Positions 1 through 9,147 are shown, counted from the stretch's first letter. The stretch: DNA of 47,425 bases from Bacteroidales bacterium (GCA_017530105.1 JAFXMW010000031.1:1-47425), one strand, 5' to 3'. Numbers and translations: made by a program. Notes: generated from the sequence alone by a model not told the origin.

Positions 1-1
1 A

Positions 2-2254
2 GCAATAGAGAATGCAATAAGCGAGATAGAGGGTAGAGATGGGTACGAGGAAGAATTAGCATTCTTACGCCAACTGACAGCAGACAATTTTGAGATAGAC
101 AGAATCCTCTACACCGTGGAAATCCCCGAGGACAACGGGAGCAATTACTTGGAGTGGGACAAAAAGGCATCAGACAAGCAGACAGAAGCAATAAAGAACG
201 CTTTGATGCAGAACGAAGCGTTTAGAACGAACTTAAAAAAGGAGTACGACAGTCGCAACGAGTGGACGGACAAACCGCCTTTTGAGGAATGGTTAGAGAA
301 TGTTGCATCGGTTACTTCGATGTATGGTAAGGAGAACGGAAAGCGGCTATACAACGAGTTGTCGAACATGATGGGCAGCGAGCAGGCGGTATCTGAGTTT
401 CTGCATTCCGCTGGCATTATCGGCATCAAGTACCCTGCTGACTATTATAATGGCGGGCGTTCGGACGGTGCGAAGAACTATGTTATCTTCGACGAGGGCG
501 ACCTGCAGATTACTGACAAGGTTAAGTTTTTCCGCACGGAGAGCGGGGAGGCTTACGGCTTCACGATGGGCGGCAAGATTTACCTTGACCCGAGGATTGC
601 CACGGCTGAGACTCCGATACATGAGTACACGCACTTGTGGGCGGAGGCATTAAGGCAGGCGAACCCGAAGGCGTGGGAGCAGTTGAAGAGCGAGCTGGAG
701 AAAGACAAGGACTTGATGGCGTATGTGAGGGGGCTGTATCCTGAGTTGGCTGAGTCGAATGAGGCTAATGGGTCGAATGGGCTTTCGGACGAGTTGGCAG
801 AGGAGGTGTTTGCCCATTTCAGCGGCAGACGCGGAGCGGAACGGCTGCGCGAGGAGCAGCGCAAGGCGATGGATGAGGCCAGCGACTATGTGGAGAAGGC
901 GGGCGTTGTTGCGATGTTCGAGCGGTTGCGGGATGCGTTGAAGAAGTTTTGGAACGCTGCGAGAGACTTGTTTGCCGGAAAGACGAGAGGGATTAAGAGC
1001 AGGAGCGCGGAGGACTTTGCGGACATGGCGCTGGCCGACTTGCTGAACGGGGTAAAGCCGGATAGAGTGGATAGAGTGGATAGAAACGATAGAGAGGGGG
1101 ATGATGATATCCAGTATGAGAAAGTGGGCGGTGACGAGAATGACAATAGAGCGGTAACTATTATTGGGGCGGAAAAGGAACACGGCTTTGCAAACTTTGG
1201 CGAGGCTCGTAAGTGGGCGAAAAAGAATATCGTCGGAGAGTATAATAACCCCGAAATAGGTGGTGTCAATATCAGCGGAACAGCCATTGACAAATACCTA
1301 AGCGAGAAAGCTGTGAGCAAGAGCGACAACAAAGACGTTCATCTTTCTGCCCTTAAGGTTATGCCGAGCATTATAGAGAACTCTATCGTTGGAGAAGTGC
1401 ATGAGGACAAAAAAGGCGACAGACATTTGAAAGATGTTGTGCGCTTGTATGGTGCAATAGACATTGACGGCCAGAACTACCGTGTCAAAACAACAGTAAA
1501 ACGCTATAATAGCGAAAACGAAAAGTCGAAGGCTTACAGTTATGAAGTAACAGAAATCGAGTTGTTGGAAGGGACACATGGAGACGACAATAATGGCGAA
1601 CTCCCCCGCTCAGGCAACAACTCGATTTCGGCTGCAAAATTACTGAAAAATATTGATAAATCGTATGAAAAAGGAAAAAAACTTTTAGACGAAAGTAGTA
1701 GTACGTTGGAAGACAGCGATGTGCGTTTCCGCGGGGAGGAGGAGCCTGTGTTCTACTCCAACGCGATGCGAGACGTGGAGAACATCAAGCAGGAGCGTGC
1801 GACACCCGAGCAGTGGTTGAAGATGATAGAGAAGCAGGGCGGCATGAAAGCGGGCAATGGCTATAATGAGAATGTGCTTATACACCGTGTGTATGGCGCA
1901 GATAGCATTGACGGAAACACATATAGGGTAAAGGTTACCTTGAAAGAGGAGGGACGAAACGAAGACCCGACCAAAGCATACAGCTATGAGGCAACAAAAA
2001 TCGAGTTGCTGGACGGTCAAAGTGGAAGCCCCGAAAGCCTTCCCCGCAATTCCAACAACTCGATTTCGGCTGCAAAATTACTAAAAAATATTGAGAAATC
2101 GTATGATAAGGGGAAAAAACTTTTATACGAGAGCAGTAGTGAGTTGGAAGACAGCGATGTGCGTTCCGGTGGTGCTTCTTATGAGCAGCAGGCTATTGCC
2201 AATGCCATGCTTGACAGGTATTATTCGTGTGGGTACTTCAAATTGACTGGATAA
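2..2254 (+). CDS. C-terminal part of a phage/ICE-type polyvalent protein (5' end outside the window)
   Basis: The frame is open from base 2, so the gene begins left of the window; 750 codons are visible. The first part resembles the ADP-ribosyltransferase-like domain of polyvalent proteins (VEIPEDNGSNYLEWDK near 116-163, KNYVIFDEGD near 473-502). A zinc-peptidase motif HEYTH lies at 620-634, with a probable third ligand in ELAEEVFAHF near 790-819. After a charged linker (DRVDRVDRNDRE) comes a block like those called LPD/PBECR in such proteins (LSALKVMPSIIENS, then YRVKTTVKRYN and AYSYEVTEIELLEG, about 1340-1580). A shortened second copy follows at about 1860-2020, and both copies end in the same SISAAKLLKNI tail. 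Polyvalent proteins are large multi-enzyme proteins of phages and conjugative elements thought to act early in the recipient. The family call rests on recalled motifs. The short odd end (CGYFKLTG) suggests a decayed or recombined C terminus. Confidence 0.72.
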   Translation, partial: AIENAISEIEGRDGYEEELAFLRQLTADNFEIDRILYTVEIPEDNGSNYLEWDKKASDKQTEAIKNALMQNEAFRTNLKKEYDSRNEWTDKPPFEEWLENVASVTSMYGKENGKRLYNELSNMMGSEQAVSEFLHSAGIIGIKYPADYYNGGRSDGAKNYVIFDEGDLQITDKVKFFRTESGEAYGFTMGGKIYLDPRIATAETPIHEYTHLWAEALRQANPKAWEQLKSELEKDKDLMAYVRGLYPELAESNEANGSNGLSDELAEEVFAHFSGRRGAERLREEQRKAMDEASDYVEKAGVVAMFERLRDALKKFWNAARDLFAGKTRGIKSRSAEDFADMALADLLNGVKPDRVDRVDRNDREGDDDIQYEKVGGDENDNRAVTIIGAEKEHGFANFGEARKWAKKNIVGEYNNPEIGGVNISGTAIDKYLSEKAVSKSDNKDVHLSALKVMPSIIENSIVGEVHEDKKGDRHLKDVVRLYGAIDIDGQNYRVKTTVKRYNSENEKSKAYSYEVTEIELLEGTHGDDNNGELPRSGNNSISAAKLLKNIDKSYEKGKKLLDESSSTLEDSDVRFRGEEEPVFYSNAMRDVENIKQERATPEQWLKMIEKQGGMKAGNGYNENVLIHRVYGADSIDGNTYRVKVTLKEEGRNEDPTKAYSYEATKIELLDGQSGSPESLPRNSNNSISAAKLLKNIEKSYDKGKKLLYESSSELEDSDVRSGGASYEQQAIANAMLDRYYSCGYFKLTG
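1615..2165 (+). repeat. Colinear direct repeat of about 113 bp (1615-1727 and 2053-2165) inside the polyvalent gene
   Basis: Bases 1615-1727 and 2053-2165 align without gaps and are clearly similar by eye. Both encode a SISAAKLLKNI, KGKKLL, LEDSDVR tail and remain in frame. Together with the preceding IELLEG/IELLDG segments this is a tandem duplication of a domain end, the second copy having lost much of its front half at the joint near QGGMKAGNGYNEN (about 1840-1870). Confidence 0.8.
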
Positions 2255-2278
2255 TCCAAGTAATTCAAGAATTATTTG

Positions 2279-2286
2279 TATCTTTG
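2279..2286 (+). promoter_or_regulatory. -7 element TATCTTTG for the metal-efflux operon
   Basis: TATCTTTG matches the Bacteroidetes primary-sigma -7 consensus TAnnTTTG and lies 54 bases before the ATG at 2341. No convincing TTG sits 19-21 bases upstream, so the -33 half is weak. It falls just after the stop of the mobile-element gene, so the efflux operon appears to carry its own promoter. Confidence 0.6.
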
Positions 2287-2340
2287 CAGTGTCGGAGATG
2301 GGTTCACTTTTGGGTCTATTTCTGATTTAAAATTCGTTAT

Positions 2341-2775
2341 ATGAGGCATTTGGCTGCTAAATTAATGGTCTCTTTGGCATGTGCAATTATCATGCTTCAT
2401 GCCGTTGTGCCTCATCACCATCATGACTGTTGCGAAGCTAAGGGTCTTGTTTTTGAGACAGAGGTCGCCTGTCACTGCGAGTGCAACCACCACGAGTGCG
2501 ACCATCGCCATTCGCACCATCCTTTCAACACCTGTTGGCTAGAGGAGATGTTGTCGCACTTAGTGATTTCCACATACGACGAGACAAACTATGTGGCATA
2601 TATTCAAGCAGAAGCGCACAACAGTTTTATTCTGACTGTTCCGCCTGTGATGGACGATATGTGTACTCCTGCAGTATCAGGTGGACAGCTGTGGTGGAGC
2701 CGAAGTGCTGTCCCGCTTGTAGATGCACCCGTTATGGGTGCCCTTTCTTCGCGAGCCCCTCCTTTTATTTCGTAA
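2341..2775 (+). CDS. Small exported His/Cys-rich protein, probable metal-binding partner of the efflux system (DUF6769-like)
   Basis: 144 residues. The N terminus is a signal peptide or membrane anchor (RHLAAKLMVSLACAIIMLHAVV) running straight into PHHHHDCC. A second His/Cys cluster follows (CHCECNHHECDHRHSHHP, about residues 44-61). Such clusters bind soft or borderline metals, and small His-rich proteins of this shape often precede CzcB/CusB-type genes in Bacteroidales; I recall the family as DUF6769 but cannot confirm it. No enzyme motif is seen. It is the first gene of the efflux operon, 135 bases before the adaptor. That gap holds a small TGCGGG/CCCGCA hairpin at 2814-2835 with no T-run. 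A periplasmic metal chaperone or sensor role is inference. Confidence 0.75.
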   Translation: MRHLAAKLMVSLACAIIMLHAVVPHHHHDCCEAKGLVFETEVACHCECNHHECDHRHSHHPFNTCWLEEMLSHLVISTYDETNYVAYIQAEAHNSFILTVPPVMDDMCTPAVSGGQLWWSRSAVPLVDAPVMGALSSRAPPFIS

Positions 2776-2910
2776 GGCGGATTTACGTATGTCCAGCCTA
2801 TCGTATGCAGCTGTGCGGGAGAGCATTTCCCCGCATAAGGGCTGTTATATTTTTATATACGAAAAGGGATTCTTTCCCCATATTATCATTTTTTAATTTG
2901 AATCAATAAG

Positions 2911-4146
2911 ATGAAAAAGATAGTTTATTTTTTAGCACTGGCCTTAACAATAGGCCTTGTGCCATCGTGCCATCACACAGACCATGACCACGAACACGAA
3001 CATGTCCATAATCATGAACATGAGCATGACCACGACCATCACCACGAGCATGACCATGACCACGAGCATGACCACGACCATGAGCATCATCATCACGACC
3101 ATCATGGTGTCAATGTGATACAGTTCTCCGAAAGCCAAGCCAAGAAGGTGGGTTTGGCACTGGAGAAAATAGAACCCCATTGCTTTGGGCAGGTTATCAA
3201 GTCTTCCGCTCAGGTTATGCCCTCGCAGGGCGATGAGCGTGAGGCAGCGGCTACTGCTTCGGGCATTGTGAAATTCACCAATCACAATCTGGTGGAAGGC
3301 ACTGCCGTGAAGGCAGGACAGACGCTCTTTGAGATTGAAAGCAGCGGAATGGTGGACAATAATATCAGTGTCAGGCTTCATGAGGTCACAGCACAATACA
3401 ATGCCGCCAAGGCTGCATACGAGCGCAAGCGGCAGTTGGCCGAGGACAAGATTGTGTCGCAAGCCGACCTGGAGCACGCTCGTGCGACGTATGAGAGTGC
3501 CAAGGCTGCCTACGACAACTTGAAGGGTAATTTCTCCCAGCGTGGTGCTGTGGTGCGTGCCCCTATCAGCGGTTATGTGCAGCAGATTCATGTCAGCAAC
3601 GGAGCCTTTGTCGAGGCAGGACAATCTGTTGTGACGGTCTCTCAAAACAAAGATTTACAGCTTCGTGCCGAGGTTCAGCCGCGCTACTATTCCTGTCTGA
3701 AGAACATCGAAACCGTCAATGTGCAAATACCCGGCGACAACCATGTCTATACACTCAAGGAACTCGGCGGCGCACTGATTTCGTATGGCAAAGCCACCGA
3801 TGCCGACTGTCCGTTGGTGCCGGTTGTCTTCCGAGTCCGCAACACGGGTCACCTGCTCAGCGGCAGTTTCGTCACGGCCTATATCGTCACCCGTGGCAGC
3901 CAGGAGGTTATTACAGTGCCGCAAACCGCTCTTGTAGAGGAAATGGGCAACTTCTTTGTCTTTGTCAAGGTATGCGATGAGGAGTACGAGAAACGTCTCG
4001 TCACGCTGGGCTCCACCGACGGAGTGCGCACTGAGATTACTGCTGGGCTTTCTGCGGGCGAAACAGTTGTCTCCCGTGGAGCCTCGATGGTGCGTCTTGC
4101 ACAGAATTCCGCAGCCCTCGACCCACATGCCGGTCATGTCCATTAA
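2911..4146 (+). CDS. RND efflux periplasmic adaptor (membrane fusion) lipoprotein, CusB/CzcB type, with N-terminal His-rich region
   Basis: 411 residues. The start MKKIVYFLALALTIGLVPSC is a lipoprotein signal with the lipid-modified Cys at residue 20. Directly after it comes a run of about 46 residues made mostly of HD/HE dipeptides (about 26 His), far longer than usual metal ligands in this family. Adaptor features follow: a biotinyl-lipoyl half (GIVKFTNHNLVEGTAVKAGQ, about 112-131), a coiled-coil hairpin (AQYNAAKAAYERKRQLAEDK... AKAAYDNLK, about 165-210), the second lipoyl half (VVRAPISGYVQQIHVSNG), then beta-barrel and membrane-proximal domains. It links the inner-membrane pump at 5422 to the outer-membrane channel at 4166. 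The His tract probably captures or buffers a divalent or monovalent heavy metal; the metal cannot be fixed from sequence. Confidence 0.92.
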   Translation: MKKIVYFLALALTIGLVPSCHHTDHDHEHEHVHNHEHEHDHDHHHEHDHDHEHDHDHEHHHHDHHGVNVIQFSESQAKKVGLALEKIEPHCFGQVIKSSAQVMPSQGDEREAAATASGIVKFTNHNLVEGTAVKAGQTLFEIESSGMVDNNISVRLHEVTAQYNAAKAAYERKRQLAEDKIVSQADLEHARATYESAKAAYDNLKGNFSQRGAVVRAPISGYVQQIHVSNGAFVEAGQSVVTVSQNKDLQLRAEVQPRYYSCLKNIETVNVQIPGDNHVYTLKELGGALISYGKATDADCPLVPVVFRVRNTGHLLSGSFVTAYIVTRGSQEVITVPQTALVEEMGNFFVFVKVCDEEYEKRLVTLGSTDGVRTEITAGLSAGETVVSRGASMVRLAQNSAALDPHAGHVH

Positions 4147-4165
4147 TTATAATAGATTGGATAAG

Positions 4166-5386
4166 ATGAAAAGTATAGATACAGAAAAGAAATCCTCGGT
4201 GATGTTCAGTAAGATGGCTGCATTGTTGTTGTGCGCTTTGGTATTCTCTGGCTCTCTCTGTGCTCAGCCCCATTATGCACAGGTTTTGAAAGACGTGGAG
4301 GCCAATAATCCCGTGCTCCTTGCCGCCCAAAAGCGGGCGGAGGCGCAGCAGACTGCCGCACACGTGGGGGCTCTTCTGCCCAATCCTGAAGTCGAAGCCG
4401 CCTATTACTGGGGCGACCCTGCCTCGGTAGGTATTAGGTGGGACTTAGGCATATCCCAGTCCTTTGAGATGCCTTCTGTTATGGTGCGCCGCGCCCGTCT
4501 GCGTAACTTACAGGAACAGGCCGCCGACCTTGACTATAAGGTGATTCGAAACGCAACTCTTCTCGAAGCACAGCTTACTTGTGCCGATATGATTTATTAC
4601 AAGGCGTTAGGTATGATATATTCACGTCGTTGTCAGGCAGCTATCCGCATTGCCGAACTCTATCAGCGGCGTTATGCTGCAGGCGACTGCTCCATCCTCG
4701 ACTACAACAGAGCACAGATGAACCTTGCCGATGTCCAGAACCGTGCAGCCGAAATAGACCTACAGTGCGACCTTGCAGTACACGACCTTCATCGGCTTGT
4801 GGGAGTGGAGAACTACCCCTTCCGTCAGAGTGAATATGAGGAGGTGACAGTTGAATCCTCGTTTGAGTCGTGGTATGAGCAGTTGGAAATGCTCAACCCT
4901 TCCTTGCGTTTGCTTGACAATCAGGCCGAGGCAGCCCGCTGCCAGCTACAACTCAGCCGAGCACAGTGGTTGCCAGAGATGTCGGTGGGCTATGCCTCCG
5001 AGAATGTTGTGGGAGAGACTTTCCGTGGCGTCAAGGTGGGTCTTTCCATTCCTATTTGGAGCCAGCAGCGTGCTGTAAAGGCCTCACGTATGGCCGAAGC
5101 TGCCGCTACCGAGGAACTCGCTTCGCAACGGGCAGTGTGGTTCTCGAAGCTAAGGTGCATGTTTCACCGCCACGAGACACTGCTTCGCAATGTCAGCAGT
5201 CTGAAAGAGGCATTCCAGCGGTGCAACAGCATCGATTTGCTCGACAAAGCCCTTGAGGCAGGTGAAATATCGTTAGAGCAATACCTGCTTGAAGCCGACT
5301 ACTACTACAGCATCGAGATGCAGATATGGGACGTTACCCACGAACTGGAGCAGTTGCATCTCCACCTCTATTCCATCACACTCTAA
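4166..5386 (+). CDS. TolC-like outer-membrane channel of the metal efflux pump
   Basis: 406 residues from the ATG at 4166, 19 bases after the adaptor stop. The frame is open further upstream, but that part overlaps the adaptor gene and this start gives a clean signal sequence (MAALLLCALVFSGSLCAQ after a short charged stretch). A second possible start is the ATG at 4202. The protein has the outer-membrane efflux protein pattern: two similar long alpha-helical halves (VLKDVEANNPVLLAAQKRAE near the N terminus, LEMLNPSLRLLDNQAEAARC in the second half) and a motif-like LPNPEVEAAYYWG segment. It forms the outer-membrane exit duct with the adaptor (2911) and pump (5422). Gene order adaptor-channel-pump is common in Bacteroidota metal efflux operons. 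Confidence 0.9.
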   Translation: MKSIDTEKKSSVMFSKMAALLLCALVFSGSLCAQPHYAQVLKDVEANNPVLLAAQKRAEAQQTAAHVGALLPNPEVEAAYYWGDPASVGIRWDLGISQSFEMPSVMVRRARLRNLQEQAADLDYKVIRNATLLEAQLTCADMIYYKALGMIYSRRCQAAIRIAELYQRRYAAGDCSILDYNRAQMNLADVQNRAAEIDLQCDLAVHDLHRLVGVENYPFRQSEYEEVTVESSFESWYEQLEMLNPSLRLLDNQAEAARCQLQLSRAQWLPEMSVGYASENVVGETFRGVKVGLSIPIWSQQRAVKASRMAEAAATEELASQRAVWFSKLRCMFHRHETLLRNVSSLKEAFQRCNSIDLLDKALEAGEISLEQYLLEADYYYSIEMQIWDVTHELEQLHLHLYSITL

Positions 5387-5421
5387 TCCAGTGTAAATAA
5401 CATCAAGTAAAATAGAATAGT

Positions 5422-8400
5422 ATGTTAAACAAGATAATTAAATTCAGCCTTGACCATAGGCTTTTCATCATACTGGCCGCCATTCTCTTGATGGTTGCCG
5501 GTCTATGGTCTGCCAACCGCACTGACATCGATGTCTTTCCCGACCTCACCGCTCCGCAGGTAGTGGTCATGACCGATGCCCACGGCATGGCCGCCGAGGA
5601 GGTGGAACGTTTGGTCACCTTTCCTATCGAGACCGCCGTCAACGGAGCCACCAATGTGCGCCGTGTACGATCCACCTCTATGCAGGGGTGCAGCTTTGTT
5701 TTTGTAGAGTTTGACTGGGGCATGGATGTGTTCCGTGCCCGTCAGATAGTGAGTGAGAAGATGACCACTCTTGCCGAACAGTTGCCCGACGGCATCACTC
5801 CCGTTCTGGCACCGCAGAGCAGCGTCATGGGTGAGATTCTCTTTGTGAGTCTGCAGGTGGACAGTACTGCCGTTGACCACCCCACCACTCAGCAGGAGCT
5901 TCGCACCTTGGCCGAATGGGTGGTGAAACCTGCCATCCTTGGTACCGGCGGAGTATCGCAGGTAACCATCATCGGCGGCGATTACAAGCAATATCAGATT
6001 CTTGCCGACCCTGTCAGGATGCAGGCTTACGACGTTACCATGGCCGACATTGAGTCGCTGGGCAGCAGTCTCAGCGGCAACTCCACAGGTGGAATCATTC
6101 GTGACTATGGCAACGAATATGCCCTACGAGGCATTGGCCGCACGTGCGATGTGGATGAGTTGGGTCGTACTTTCGTAACCATGCACAATGGTCATCCCGT
6201 GCGCCTTTCTGACATTGCAGAAGTGCGTATCGGTTCCGCTCAAAAACAGGGTTATGCCTCATGCAATGCCACTCCGGCTGTCCTACTCTCTATCTCCAAA
6301 CAGCCAAACATCAACACACTGCGAGTCACGGAGAAGATAGAGGCCAACCTTGCGAATATCCAAAAGACCCTCCCGCCCGATGTCAAGATGAACACGAAGA
6401 TATTCCGCCAAGCCGATTTCATCCAGTCGTCAGTGGGCAATGTGGGCGAAGCCTTGCTCGAAGGCGCGCTGTTCGTCATCATCATCCTTTTCCTTTTCTT
6501 GGGCAGTTTCAGAACCACGCTCATCTCCATCATCTCTATCCCACTATCGTTGTTGGGCACGGTGTTGTGTCTCTATCTCATGGGGTATGAAATCAACACG
6601 ATGACCCTCGGCGGCATGTGCATAGCCATTGGCTCGCTGGTCGATGATGCCATCATCGATGTGGAGAATGTCTATAAGCGCTTGCGCCAGAACCACCAGT
6701 TACCGCCCGGCCAACGCGACACGGCATACAATGTGGTTTTCCATGGCTCGTCTGAAATACGAAGTTCCATCATCCATGCCACACTCATCATCATGATAAC
6801 CTTTGTGCCGCTTTTCTTCCTCGATGGGTTGGAAGGCCGCATGCTCAAACCGCTCGGCATCGCCTACCTTGTAGCTCTCTTTATGTCACTGCTGGTGGCC
6901 ATGACCCTTACACCGCTTCTCTGTAAACTGCTTCTTTCCAACGACGCCTACCTCGACCGGAGACAGAAGGACAGCCCCGTGGCCACATGGCTTACAAAGG
7001 GTTATCGCAGAGCCCTTGATTGGACATTGGCCCACAAATCCCCTGTCGTGGCATCCACGGCATCTCTGCTTGTGCTTGCTGTTGTCATGTTGTTCACCAT
7101 GGGGCGCGATTTCCTGCCTGCTTTTAATGAAGGTTCGCTGACCATAGCGGCAGTTGCCAAACCCGGCATATCCCTCGAGGAGAGCAACAAGCTGGGTGTG
7201 ATGATTGAGCAGGAACTCCTTTCCATCCCCGAGGTGACCGCCACCTCGCGCCGTACCGGTCGAGGTGAGCTGGATGAACATTCTCAGGCCACCAACGGTG
7301 CCGAGATTGATGTCAATTTCAACCTCGACGGACGCAGCAAAGAGGCTTTCCTTGCTGACGTGCGGGCTCGGATGGCCTCCATACCCGGCATTGTCACCAG
7401 TGTTGGACAGCCGCTCGGACACCGCATCGACCACATGGTCAGCGGCACCCAGGCCACCATTGCAATCAAGGTGTTCGGCCCTGACCTCAGCCATCTTTAT
7501 ATTTTGGGCAATCAGATAAAAGGAGCTGTGGACGGTATCGAAGGACTTGTTGATGTCAGTGTCGAGCAGCAGACAGAAACCCCGCAGTTGCAGGTGCGTG
7601 CCAACCGCGACATGCTTGCCCAATATGGTATCACCATGGAGCAATTCAACCGCTTTGTCGAGACTGCTTTCAACGGCGAGAAGATAGGCGATGTTTATGA
7701 GGGACAGCGCAGCTTTGACCTTGTTCTCAAGCAGCGTTTTGTCAACGACACGCTTACCATCGATGATGTGAAGGATGCCTTAATCGACACCTACAACGGG
7801 GGCAAAGTTCCCCTTGGCGTGGTGGCAGATGTGGTCTCTGTTGGGGGGCCTAACACGGTTTCGCGCGAGAATGTGCAGCGTAAGCTCGTCGTCTCGGCCA
7901 ATGTCAGCGGCCGCGATGCCATAAGTGTGGTAGATGACATTAAAAAAGCCGTGGACGGAAAAATCCAGCTGCCCGAAGGCTATCGGGTTGAATATGGTGG
8001 CCAGTTTGAGAGTGCCCGCACCGCCACACGTACCTTGGTGCTGGTCTTCATCCTTGCACTGGTCATCATCTACTTGCTTCTCTACACCGAATTCCGCAAT
8101 CTCTCCCTTTCGTTTATTGTGCTGCTCAACCTTCCACTGGCTCTCATCGGAGGTGTGCTGGCCGTCAAACTGGGTGCCGACAGCCTCAGTATTCCAGCCA
8201 TCATCGGCTTTATCACACTCTTTGGAATAGCCACACGCAACGGTATCCTTCTTGTTGCTAAATACCAGGCACTCACGTCTCAGGGACTTCCTATGACCGA
8301 GGTTATACGGAAAGGTTCTGCCGACCGATTCAACCCCATTATCATGACAGCCCTTACCACTGCACTCTCCCTTGTCCCCATGATTCTGGCCGCTGACCAT

Positions 8401-8538
8401 CCTGGCAACGAGATTCAGGCACCCATGGCAGTTGTGGTGCTGGGTGGACTGATCACCTCCACGATGCTCAATATCTTTGTCATCCCCATCGTTTACGAAT
8501 GGTATGCCAAACGTACCCATAAATCCTTGCAGTCATGA
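5422..8538 (+). CDS. Heavy-metal RND efflux pump, CusA/CzcA (HME) family
   Basis: 1038 residues, the usual length for the family. The inner-membrane proton-driven pump starts MLNKIIKFSLDHRLFIILAA (TM1), followed by FPDLTAPQVVVMTDAHGMAAEEVERLVTFPIE-type porter sequence typical of HME pumps. TM4 carries AIGSLVDDAIIDVEN (about residues 402-416), whose acidic pair matches the proton-relay position; it is closer to the AIGAMVDAA form of Cu/Ag pumps than to DFGxxxD of Co/Zn/Cd pumps. RIDHMVSGTQA corresponds to the region where CusA has a substrate Met. The second TM bundle has the usual PLALIGG and FITLFGIATRNGILLV motifs. Substrate is therefore possibly copper or silver, but this is a motif-level inference and the His-rich partners would also suit zinc or nickel. 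The last 4 bases overlap the next gene. Confidence 0.93.
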   Translation: MLNKIIKFSLDHRLFIILAAILLMVAGLWSANRTDIDVFPDLTAPQVVVMTDAHGMAAEEVERLVTFPIETAVNGATNVRRVRSTSMQGCSFVFVEFDWGMDVFRARQIVSEKMTTLAEQLPDGITPVLAPQSSVMGEILFVSLQVDSTAVDHPTTQQELRTLAEWVVKPAILGTGGVSQVTIIGGDYKQYQILADPVRMQAYDVTMADIESLGSSLSGNSTGGIIRDYGNEYALRGIGRTCDVDELGRTFVTMHNGHPVRLSDIAEVRIGSAQKQGYASCNATPAVLLSISKQPNINTLRVTEKIEANLANIQKTLPPDVKMNTKIFRQADFIQSSVGNVGEALLEGALFVIIILFLFLGSFRTTLISIISIPLSLLGTVLCLYLMGYEINTMTLGGMCIAIGSLVDDAIIDVENVYKRLRQNHQLPPGQRDTAYNVVFHGSSEIRSSIIHATLIIMITFVPLFFLDGLEGRMLKPLGIAYLVALFMSLLVAMTLTPLLCKLLLSNDAYLDRRQKDSPVATWLTKGYRRALDWTLAHKSPVVASTASLLVLAVVMLFTMGRDFLPAFNEGSLTIAAVAKPGISLEESNKLGVMIEQELLSIPEVTATSRRTGRGELDEHSQATNGAEIDVNFNLDGRSKEAFLADVRARMASIPGIVTSVGQPLGHRIDHMVSGTQATIAIKVFGPDLSHLYILGNQIKGAVDGIEGLVDVSVEQQTETPQLQVRANRDMLAQYGITMEQFNRFVETAFNGEKIGDVYEGQRSFDLVLKQRFVNDTLTIDDVKDALIDTYNGGKVPLGVVADVVSVGGPNTVSRENVQRKLVVSANVSGRDAISVVDDIKKAVDGKIQLPEGYRVEYGGQFESARTATRTLVLVFILALVIIYLLLYTEFRNLSLSFIVLLNLPLALIGGVLAVKLGADSLSIPAIIGFITLFGIATRNGILLVAKYQALTSQGLPMTEVIRKGSADRFNPIIMTALTTALSLVPMILAADHPGNEIQAPMAVVVLGGLITSTMLNIFVIPIVYEWYAKRTHKSLQS

Positions 8539-9008
8539 AACAGACTACCCTATGCTACCTTGAGCGCGACGGACAATACCTGATGCTCCACCGTGTAAAA
8601 AAGCAGAATGATGCCAGCCATGACAAATGGATAGGCGTAGGAGGCAAGTGCGAAGCCGACGAGAGCCCCGACGAATGTATGTTGCGTGAAGTGAAAGAAG
8701 AAACCGGACTGCAGATACTGAGTTGGCGTTACCGCGGTATTGTCACCTTCATCAGCGATGTTTGGCCTTGTGAATACATGCACCTCTTCACCGCCTCCGA
8801 TTGGAGCGGTGAAGAGTGCCTCTGTGACGAGGGTGATTTGGCGTGGGTTGATAAGTCCCGTCTGTTTGATCTCAACCTATGGGAGGGCGACAAGATATTC
8901 CTCCGGCTACTGATGGACTCCGACAGACCATTCTTTTCACTCAAACTCGTATATCAAGGCGACGACCTTGTCGCTGCCAAACTCGACGGTTGTCCGTTGG
9001 AGTTATAA
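8535..9008 (+). CDS. NUDIX hydrolase, MutT/MTH1-like (8-oxo-dGTP diphosphatase type)
   Basis: 157 residues. A complete Nudix box runs from G37 to L59 (GKCEADE, then seven residues, REVKEETGL), fitting GX5EX7REUXEEXGU. The start MKQTTLCYLERDGQYLMLHR and KWIGVGGK are typical of MutT relatives that cleave oxidised purine nucleoside triphosphates, removing 8-oxo-dGTP before it enters DNA. The ATG overlaps the TGA of the RND pump (ATGA), so translation is probably coupled. Placing a nucleotide-pool sanitiser at the end of a metal efflux operon makes sense if the metal is redox-active and causes oxidative damage; that link is inference. Another Nudix substrate cannot be excluded. Confidence 0.88.
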   Translation: MKQTTLCYLERDGQYLMLHRVKKQNDASHDKWIGVGGKCEADESPDECMLREVKEETGLQILSWRYRGIVTFISDVWPCEYMHLFTASDWSGEECLCDEGDLAWVDKSRLFDLNLWEGDKIFLRLLMDSDRPFFSLKLVYQGDDLVAAKLDGCPLEL

Positions 9009-9019
9009 TCATATAGAGG

Positions 9020-9104
9020 CACTTTTTTCCCGACAATGAGTGTACTCTCTTGATTGGTATAGGATAATGCATCATCTATAGCACATGTCGGAAGGAAAAA
9101 AGTG
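9020..9104 (+). terminator. Long stem-loop plus T-run after the metal efflux operon
   Basis: Arms 9020-9035 (CACTTTTTTCCCGACA) and 9086-9104 pair as 5+11 bp with a GAA bulge at 9091-9093; the loop is about 50 bases. A T-run of about 11 follows at 9105-9114, so it can terminate the upstream transcript. The loop is unusually long for a plain intrinsic terminator. Confidence 0.65.
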
Positions 9105-9147
9105 TTTTTTTTTTGAATAAAAAAGTGATATATGGAAAAATGTCCGT

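Noticed and set aside
2481-2909. 142-codon frame overlapping the His-rich small gene and running to the adaptor start
   Set aside because: Begins inside the His-rich gene in another frame and has no signal peptide or domain; the signal-peptide frame is preferred.
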